DNA of 10,396 nt from Pirellulaceae bacterium (GTDB taxonomy: Bacteria; Planctomycetota; Planctomycetia; Pirellulales; Pirellulaceae), in the NCBI GenBank assembly GCA_030744095.1, contig JASLRF010000626.1, forward strand, positions 1-10,396, read 5' to 3'. How positions within the stretch are numbered: the first letter of the stretch is position 1; every line of letters starts with the position of its first letter. The notes below the pieces were generated by a model. It was not told the DNA's origin. It saw nothing but the letters and a program-made list of their open reading frames with translations, and made no database searches. Below, piece by piece: positions 7,401-10,396 of the stretch. The translations under genes and the position numbers were made by a program.

Positions 7401-8425
7401 AAGATGTGATAGTCGGTGGCGACGATGGCGAGGTCACCTGGGAAGGCGATCCGCCGAGCGTTAAACCAATTGAAGACGAGTGTCCCGCTTTGCTCGCGAC
7501 CATATTTGTCCGTCCAAGTCGCTGCTGGATCGTAGGCCAACTGCGCTGCCTGGCCGAAGACGATGCGGTCATCCCATAACTGTGCGTAGCTGCCGCCACG
7601 ATAGAAGCGGTATTGGTGTGACTTGTTGACGTTAGGGTCGGGCGTGGCGAAGGGGATGGGCTGGCCGTTGTCCTTACGCCATCGGGTGGGCGCGACGCGG
7701 GAGGTCAGATAGATACTCTCGCCGTCGGCCAATGGGTAGCCTTGCGGACTCGGGCCGTTGTTTCCCGTACCCGAGAGTGGACGTCGGTATTTGAGCTGGC
7801 CCGTCAAAGCATCGACGGCATAAAGGTAGATCCCTTCAGAAGGAAACAGGCCAGCGGTGAAGTAGGCCACACCATTGTCGATCATGACGCCGGCACGCAC
7901 GGGCCACGTCGATCCGAAGCGACCGTATCCGAGCAGTCGCTGCTCGTTGATGGCAGCGTTGAATTCCCAGATCGACTTGCCGGTGATGGCGTCGAGGCAA
8001 TGGACATGTCCATCGTCAGAGCCGATGTAGGCACGTCCCTCCCAGATTGTCGGTGCCAGTCGCGGTGCTGCGTCGGTGGTGAACGTCCAGAGGACGTGGC
8101 CATGTTCGGCGTTGATTGCGTAAACCCGGTTTTCCCCGGAAGCGGCTAGGAAGGCGACCGAGCCGACGACAGTCACCTGATACGCGTCGTCGTAGTTGAC
8201 ATTGGGCGCGGTCTTGTAAGCACCATACCCGTCAACGTTCAGCGGCCAGCCTTCGGCCGGTGGAAATGCCGGCTCAAATACCCACGCCAACCCCAACGGC
8301 GGAGAGAGTTCCTCGGCTGTCACCCCGGTGCGCTGATTGTCGTGCGCATAGGTAGGCCAGTCCTCTGCCTGGGTAAAGGATGACCCTACAAGCATTGATG
8401 CAATGATGGCGGCAGCACGACACAT
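4463..8425 (-). CDS. Exported PQQ-like beta-propeller protein with embedded methyltransferase-like domain and C-terminal malectin-like domain
   Basis: The product has 1320 residues. Residues 1-20 are a Sec signal peptide (core AAAIIASMLVG, cleavage near TQA-ED). About 21-245 and 425-500 carry PQQ-like propeller blades of the type V-Y-A-I-N-A-x-x-G-x-x-L-W (102-113), C-L-D-A-I-T-G-K-S-I-W (143-153) and V-V-A-L-S-M-E-S-G-K-I-L-W (450-462). About 512-645 is a class I SAM-methyltransferase-like Rossmann domain: glycine loop VGGGDGQ at 538-544, acidic VVDID at 559-563, TDS at 591-593, VID at 607-609. Blades resume at about 725-1030 (for example AIDVDGGETAWTY, 848-860). Residues 1055-1117 hold five cysteines, ending in C-V-C. 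About 1150-1320 is malectin-like, with Y-T-I-R-L-Y-F-T-E-P at 1240-1249 and R-V-F-N-V at 1257-1261, and probably binds carbohydrate. The frame stays open upstream to 8704, but I chose ATG 8425 for the signal peptide and the TATAAT just before it. The enzymatic activity is unknown, and no PQQ ligands can be confirmed. A strong terminator ends the gene. Confidence 0.9.
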   Translation of the reverse strand: MCRAAAIIASMLVGSSFTQAEDWPTYAHDNQRTGVTAEELSPPLGLAWVFEPAFPPAEGWPLNVDGYGAYKTAPNVNYDDAYQVTVVGSVAFLAASGENRVYAINAEHGHVLWTFTTDAAPRLAPTIWEGRAYIGSDDGHVHCLDAITGKSIWEFNAAINEQRLLGYGRFGSTWPVRAGVMIDNGVAYFTAGLFPSEGIYLYAVDALTGQLKYRRPLSGTGNNGPSPQGYPLADGESIYLTSRVAPTRWRKDNGQPIPFATPDPNVNKSHQYRFYRGGSYAQLWDDRIVFGQAAQLAYDPAATWTDKYGREQSGTLVFNWFNARRIAFPGDLAIVATDYHILAIPQNRLGEMADTICREFEDAYKKHRVATCEAGLAEIARHGADSERGKAIRNGNLRWSLKPFQEQWPAAAKLLFDKFSAQSNWMTPLKANEVMVVAGDVVYAGGEDKVVALSMESGKILWQAKTDSRVRGLAVSNERLFVSTIDGKVRCFQPGNRSEPKIVTSRPVLPLVANPHYEKIAYQVLQQTSIRDGYCLIVGGGDGQLAAALARMTRLTIEVVDIDRKGIDNARAWLAGEKLYGGRINITAVATDSIHRLPYPPFNFNLVIDQRTFTEDTASAPIDELIRVTRPQGGQLVLGATSAKTPNYALPEQYRQTQELTTILNHNALYCKRHKQPGTTNWTHNYANAANTYCSEDVAVHGPFGVLWYGNPGPRKRIDRHARGPLPLVVNGVALLSGYDLVMAYDVYNGRKYWERWIPGATRQDLPAGTSNLAADEQYFYVVINNQECLQLDRITGKTHNHFRPPANAEHAYWGWIARQGDLLLGSHSRHDESRRRASHQVADGLFAIDVDGGETAWTYQGGGIEHDGIAVGDGKVFFVDRKLTDAEKLTALENTVKDDKVKDRAVDRRGKPIEPDLGKLVAVNQRDGSVAWQQPFNFSDITVDDRVIGQRSGIICMVKDNIVVVTGIGSIGHPYQEFNKGEFARRAMYAFHATSGKMIWGGRRNYRKRPIIVGDFIYAEPGAWNLKTGTPRLVTNPLTGEKTTMNFLRGYSGCDHLLASANCIFGNAGSGGFAHYNLDEQAGYTPIGGMQLACNTGAVPANGLFVAPEGRAGCVCSVGIQTSLVLYPRQQAQAWGFSSRGSLLEKLTPVKHVAVNLGAPGFRTDDTGRLWLPYAGQNNVAGAFGNWLPKYKHSPQSFTYRQAETARVANKSIPWVFSSYYHDTKELTFRLLDEGRGRYTIRLYFTEPDELKPGQRVFNVQLQGETVSENLDIVAATGGRFRPLVKTFQGVEVEQVLHIELKAQEGRPVLCGFEATRED

Positions 8426-8431
8426 GGTTTC

Positions 8432-8437
8432 ATTATA
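8432..8437 (-). promoter_or_regulatory. Perfect -10 box (TATAAT) of the propeller gene
   Basis: On the minus strand the sequence TATAATGAAACCATG places a perfect -10 hexamer six bases before the start codon. Transcription would begin at or next to the ATG, giving a leaderless mRNA. There is no Shine-Dalgarno before this ATG, which agrees. A clear -35 hexamer is not seen at normal spacing. Confidence 0.45.
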
Positions 8438-8586
8438 GCGTCTGGGTCGCGCTGCCGTCCTGAAGACAATCAACGGGTCGTTCGACGCTGGGAGTGTTAC
8501 GATCTCGGCATTGGAGGCACGCAAAGGACGAGCACCAGACGGGGTGGACCGGACAACTTGTGGCTGTTTCTGAGATAAACGGGGGT

Positions 8587-8617
8587 TGCCAACGCACCGC
8601 CAAAAATGGCTTTGGCA
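8587..8617. repeat. Nested inverted repeat in the divergent intergenic region
   Basis: TGCCAA (8587-8592) pairs with TTGGCA (8612-8617), and inside it GCCA (8599-8602) pairs with TGGC (8607-8610) around AAAA. The arms are separated by unequal internal loops. It lies 12 bases upstream of a TATACT box and could be an operator. It is the clearest structure in the 364 bases (8426-8789) between the propeller gene and the channel gene. Apart from the two promoter-like boxes and one possible tiny ORF I see nothing else there. Confidence 0.25.
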
Positions 8618-8629
8618 GTAATCAGGCGC

Positions 8630-8635
8630 TATACT
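8630..8635 (+). promoter_or_regulatory. Possible -10 box (TATACT) for the channel transcript
   Basis: TATACT matches five of six positions of the -10 consensus and lies 154 bases before the channel start. TTGGCA at 8612-8617 resembles a -35 box, but the 12-base spacing is too short for sigma70. The call rests on the -10 alone. Confidence 0.25.
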
Positions 8636-8715
8636 GCTCTGCATCGAACGCGGCACATCTTCGAGATGGAAGGAACTTGAAAACCTCGCACGAGCTTGAA
8701 ACACTTGAACTCGCT

Positions 8716-8790
8716 ATGCCCGACAAACTCACTCACGTCGTGCATCTGAGCCCGATTGGAAATCGCGTCGTTATCCGCACTGAATCTTGA
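8716..8790 (+). CDS. Possible 24-residue leader ORF coupled to the channel gene
   Basis: ATG 8716 opens a 24-codon frame (product MPDKLTHVVHLS, ending VVIRTES) that stops with TGA at 8788-8790. The stop overlaps the channel ATG by one base in the arrangement TGATG, which commonly supports translational coupling. The channel start lacks its own Shine-Dalgarno, which would fit re-initiation. Against this, the small ORF has no clear ribosome binding site either, and the product matches no family I recognise. The same frame is open further upstream to GTG 8494, but that part looks non-coding. It could be chance. Confidence 0.28.
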   Translation: MPDKLTHVVHLSPIGNRVVIRTES

Positions 8791-9677
8791 TGGCATTCGA
8801 ATCAATGACCGACGTACTCAAAAAGCTGGTTGATTCCAACGGATTTCAGTATTTCGTGCTCGCGATGATTGCTGCCGCGGCAATTCTTGTGGGGATCGAA
8901 ACGTTTCCGTCGGCTACGGCGAACTACGGTGACATGATCAACTTTCTGAACCGGTTGATTCTCTGGGTATTCGTTCTGGAAGCTGCGCTGAAAATGGCGC
9001 AGCATGGCGGTCGGTTCCTACGCTACTTTTACGACCCCTGGAATGTCTTTGATTTCGTCATCATTGCCGTCTGCTTTCTGCCAATCAACGCCCAGTATGC
9101 GGCGGTTCTGCGGCTGGCGCGTGTATTCCGTTCGTTACGTTTGGTGACCTCGCTACCGAAGCTGCAGTTGCTGGTCAACTCTCTCTTGAGGAGCATTCCA
9201 TCCATGATTTATGTGGGCATCATGCTGCTTCTCTTATTCTATGTCTACGGTGTCATGGGCGTTTTTCTGTTCCGCGCGAACGATCCAGTACATTTCGTGA
9301 ACTTGCCGACGTCCATGCTGACGCTGTTCCGCGTGGTGACGCAGGAGGACTGGACGGACGTCATGTACATCCAGATGTACGGTTCCGATATTTATCCCTA
9401 TGTAAACACGACTGATATCGAGCCGGTTCCTAGCGCGCGGCCCGTTTTTTCCGCGCTGTTCTTCGTTTCCTTTGTGTTTCTCGGCACAATGATCATGCTG
9501 AATCTCTTCATTGGTGTGATCCTCAACAGCATGGACGACGTACAAGAACAGAGGGAACGAGATCTCCGCAGCAAAGATCTGGCGTCACGTGGACAACTAG
9601 ATTTGGAACAGGGAATTGCGGCGATCGATCAACAGCTGGACGCTATCAAGCAACAACTTCAGTCGCTCCGGTCGTAG
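8790..9677 (+). CDS. Bacterial voltage-gated cation channel (NaChBac-type fold, calcium-like selectivity filter)
   Basis: The 295-residue protein has the six-helix plan of single-domain voltage-gated channels that assemble as tetramers in the cytoplasmic membrane. S1 is about 19-37. S2 is 51-70 with Glu64. S3 is about 84-98, preceded by D-P-W-N-V-F-D (82-88). S4 is about 103-120 with Arg108, 111, 114 and 117 at every third position. S5 is about 138-161. The pore loop is 172-191 with filter TQEDWTD at 184-190, and S6 is about 219-246. A charged tail with heptad-like leucines and isoleucines (250-295) probably forms the coiled coil seen in this family. The linker between filter and S6 (191-218) is longer than in NaChBac. 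The ring glutamate (Glu186) is kept, while the filter Ser and Met of NavAb are replaced by Asp187 and Asp190, which suggests calcium permeation (inference). ATG 8790 overlaps a preceding stop; ATG 8805 is an alternative start. The gene stands alone. Confidence 0.92.
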   Translation: MAFESMTDVLKKLVDSNGFQYFVLAMIAAAAILVGIETFPSATANYGDMINFLNRLILWVFVLEAALKMAQHGGRFLRYFYDPWNVFDFVIIAVCFLPINAQYAAVLRLARVFRSLRLVTSLPKLQLLVNSLLRSIPSMIYVGIMLLLLFYVYGVMGVFLFRANDPVHFVNLPTSMLTLFRVVTQEDWTDVMYIQMYGSDIYPYVNTTDIEPVPSARPVFSALFFVSFVFLGTMIMLNLFIGVILNSMDDVQEQRERDLRSKDLASRGQLDLEQGIAAIDQQLDAIKQQLQSLRS

Positions 9678-9815
9678 TCGCATCAAGCGAAGGCCGACAT
9701 CCACGGGATTCCGTTGTTTTGGCTTGCCGTCAGAGTCGGACGAATCTTGGTTCTCTCGAATGGTTGATGCATTTGGAATGTTTAGGTAGAAACATCCTTT
9801 CATGTAGAGGCATCC

Positions 9816-9821
9816 TATAAT
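9816..9821 (+). promoter_or_regulatory. -10 box (TATAAT) upstream of the structured leader
   Basis: A perfect TATAAT sits in an AT-rich stretch of otherwise GC-rich DNA, 180 bases before the peptidoglycan-binding gene. A start near 9828 would give a leader of about 173 bases. No good -35 hexamer is seen at 16-18 bases. Confidence 0.4.
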
Positions 9822-9823
9822 CC

Positions 9824-9976
9824 CAATCAGGTGACCGTTGATTGTAGAGGTCGCCCGTTCGATCGCCAGCGGCGATACCCGTCACTGCACACGGCGACCT
9901 TGCCTGCGACGAACGACGACAACCTAAGAGACGCGGCCGATCACCGGCGCAACCGCAAGGCATCTGTGCGGCCGAG
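9824..9976 (+). promoter_or_regulatory. Structured 5' leader, candidate cis-regulatory RNA
   Basis: The gap 9678-10000 holds no gene I can support. Its second half is rich in perfect inverted repeats: CAATCA/TGATTG (9824-9829 with 9839-9844); AGGTCGCC/GGCGACCT (9848-9855 with 9893-9900), which encloses ATCGCC/GGCGAT (9862-9867 with 9871-9876); and CGGCCG at 9934-9939 with CGGCCG at 9969-9974. CCTTGC (9898-9903) can pair with GCAAGG (9955-9960), and this would compete with the 8-bp stem, so two alternative folds are possible. I do not recognise a known riboswitch class. In a GC-rich genome some pairing is expected by chance. Confidence 0.4.
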
Positions 9977-9986
9977 GAAAATCCAG

Positions 9987-9993
9987 AGGGAGG
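9987..9993 (+). promoter_or_regulatory. Strong ribosome binding site of the peptidoglycan-binding gene
   Basis: AGGGAGG at 9987-9993 is seven bases before ATG 10001. It is the best-spaced Shine-Dalgarno in the window and fixes this start codon. Confidence 0.8.
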
Positions 9994-10000
9994 TTTCGAG

Positions 10001-10396
10001 ATGGCCAAGTTAGCCGAAGGTGTGAGCAGTCCAGAGGTCAAGAAGCTCCAGCAAAACATCAACAAGGTTTTGGGCAAGGGCACCGTCAAGGAAACCGGTT
10101 CCTACGACGAAGCGACGACGCGGGCGGTCGCCGAGATGCAGAAGACGCTAGGCCTCGCGCAGACCGGTACCGCTGATGACAAGACCTTGAACGCGGTCAA
10201 GGAGGCGATGGAGCCGCGCACCCAGGTCACGGTCAAGGGAAAGACCGCCTGGGTCACCAAGTCACAGCTTGCCCAGCTCAAGTCCAAGGCCAACGCGAAG
10301 GCAGCAGGTGCCGTCCAGGGATACGTCAACATGGCCAACGAGACGAAGCTGCTTTGGGATGCGCACGACAAGAATCGCAAGGACAATTGGTTCATA
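10001..10396 (+). CDS. Peptidoglycan-binding-domain protein (5' part, cut by window edge)
   Basis: The frame is open from ATG 10001 to the last base, giving 132 residues with no stop. Residues 10-68 resemble the PG_binding_1 fold: E-V-K-K-L-Q-Q-N-I-N at 12-21, a T-G-S-Y-D-E-A-T-T-R-A-V segment (32-43), then Q-K-T-L-G-L-x-Q-T-G-T-A-D (47-59). This is the helical repeat many cell-wall proteins use to hold peptidoglycan. Residues 85-115 are rich in Lys and Ala and probably helical. There is no signal peptide or membrane segment at the N-terminus, which is unusual for a cell-wall protein and leaves export open. All 18 lysines use AAG, which together with the strong ribosome binding site points to high expression. 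The rest of the protein, and any catalytic domain, lies beyond the window. Confidence 0.8.
   Translation, partial: MAKLAEGVSSPEVKKLQQNINKVLGKGTVKETGSYDEATTRAVAEMQKTLGLAQTGTADDKTLNAVKEAMEPRTQVTVKGKTAWVTKSQLAQLKSKANAKAAGAVQGYVNMANETKLLWDAHDKNRKDNWFI

Noticed and set aside
8612..8629. Sigma54 promoter (GG-N10-GC) in TTGGCAGTAATCAGGCGC
   Set aside because: The GG and GC spacing fits but the -12 element reads AGGC rather than TTGC; the match is too poor.
8426..8704. Upstream extension of the propeller frame (93 codons)
   Set aside because: It would bury the signal peptide inside the protein and run through the TATAAT box and intergenic palindrome; the extra sequence has no recognisable domain.
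8494..8715. Upstream part of the 98-codon plus-strand frame before the channel
   Set aside because: GTG start without a ribosome binding site, unrecognised composition, and it overlaps the nested palindrome and the TATACT box.
9678..9725. Hairpin ACGG-GATT-CCGT with a short T-run as a terminator for the channel gene
   Set aside because: The stem is only 4 bp and the T-run is interrupted; too weak to call.
9880..9990. Known riboswitch (GEMM cyclic di-GMP, cobalamin, fluoride) in the leader
   Set aside because: The conserved bases of those classes as I know them do not line up; only unclassified structure can be claimed.

Overview
The window reads like chromosomal DNA of a planctomycete or a close relative. 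I infer this from the gene content, not from a database search. It holds an exported Cys-type sulfatase, a very large exported PQQ-like beta-propeller protein ending in a malectin-like domain, a Gfo/Idh/MocA-type oxidoreductase relic, a FabH with an N-terminal extension, and a tetrameric-type bacterial voltage-gated cation channel. Coding density is moderate, and intergenic gaps of 100-360 bases separate most genes. I see no rRNA, tRNA, CRISPR array, transposase or phage structural gene.

Layout. 1-111: 3' end of an unrecognised gene. 133-711: C-terminal part of a Gfo/Idh/MocA oxidoreductase that lacks its Rossmann half. 719-1759: fabH, seven bases downstream. 1925-3331: secreted type I sulfatase. 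3529-4359: AraC-type HTH fused to an O6-alkylguanine-DNA alkyltransferase (Ada-like, without the phosphotriester-sensing domain). 4360-4462: convergent intergenic region with one weak terminator-like hairpin (+ strand), a C-rich repeat-like tract, and a strong rho-independent terminator (- strand). 8425-4463 (- strand): 1320-residue exported propeller protein with an embedded methyltransferase-like domain and a malectin-like tail. 8426-8789: divergent regulatory region with a perfect TATAAT for the minus-strand gene and a possible 24-codon ORF coupled to the next gene. 8790-9677: voltage-gated cation channel. 9678-10000: non-coding, with a promoter-like box and a strongly structured leader. 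10001-end: start of a peptidoglycan-binding-domain protein with a strong ribosome binding site and very biased codons, cut by the window edge.

How the genes fit together. The window is not one operon. fabH starts fatty acid synthesis. The sulfatase and the propeller/malectin protein are both predicted to be exported and fit a lifestyle of binding and processing sulfated polysaccharides. The Ada-like protein repairs alkylated guanine and probably binds DNA as a regulator. The channel stands alone. No defence or mobile system is visible. The points most worth a second look are the channel's selectivity filter (T-Q-E-D-W-T-D, which resembles calcium-selective filters), the propeller/methyltransferase/malectin fusion, and the structured leader before the last gene.
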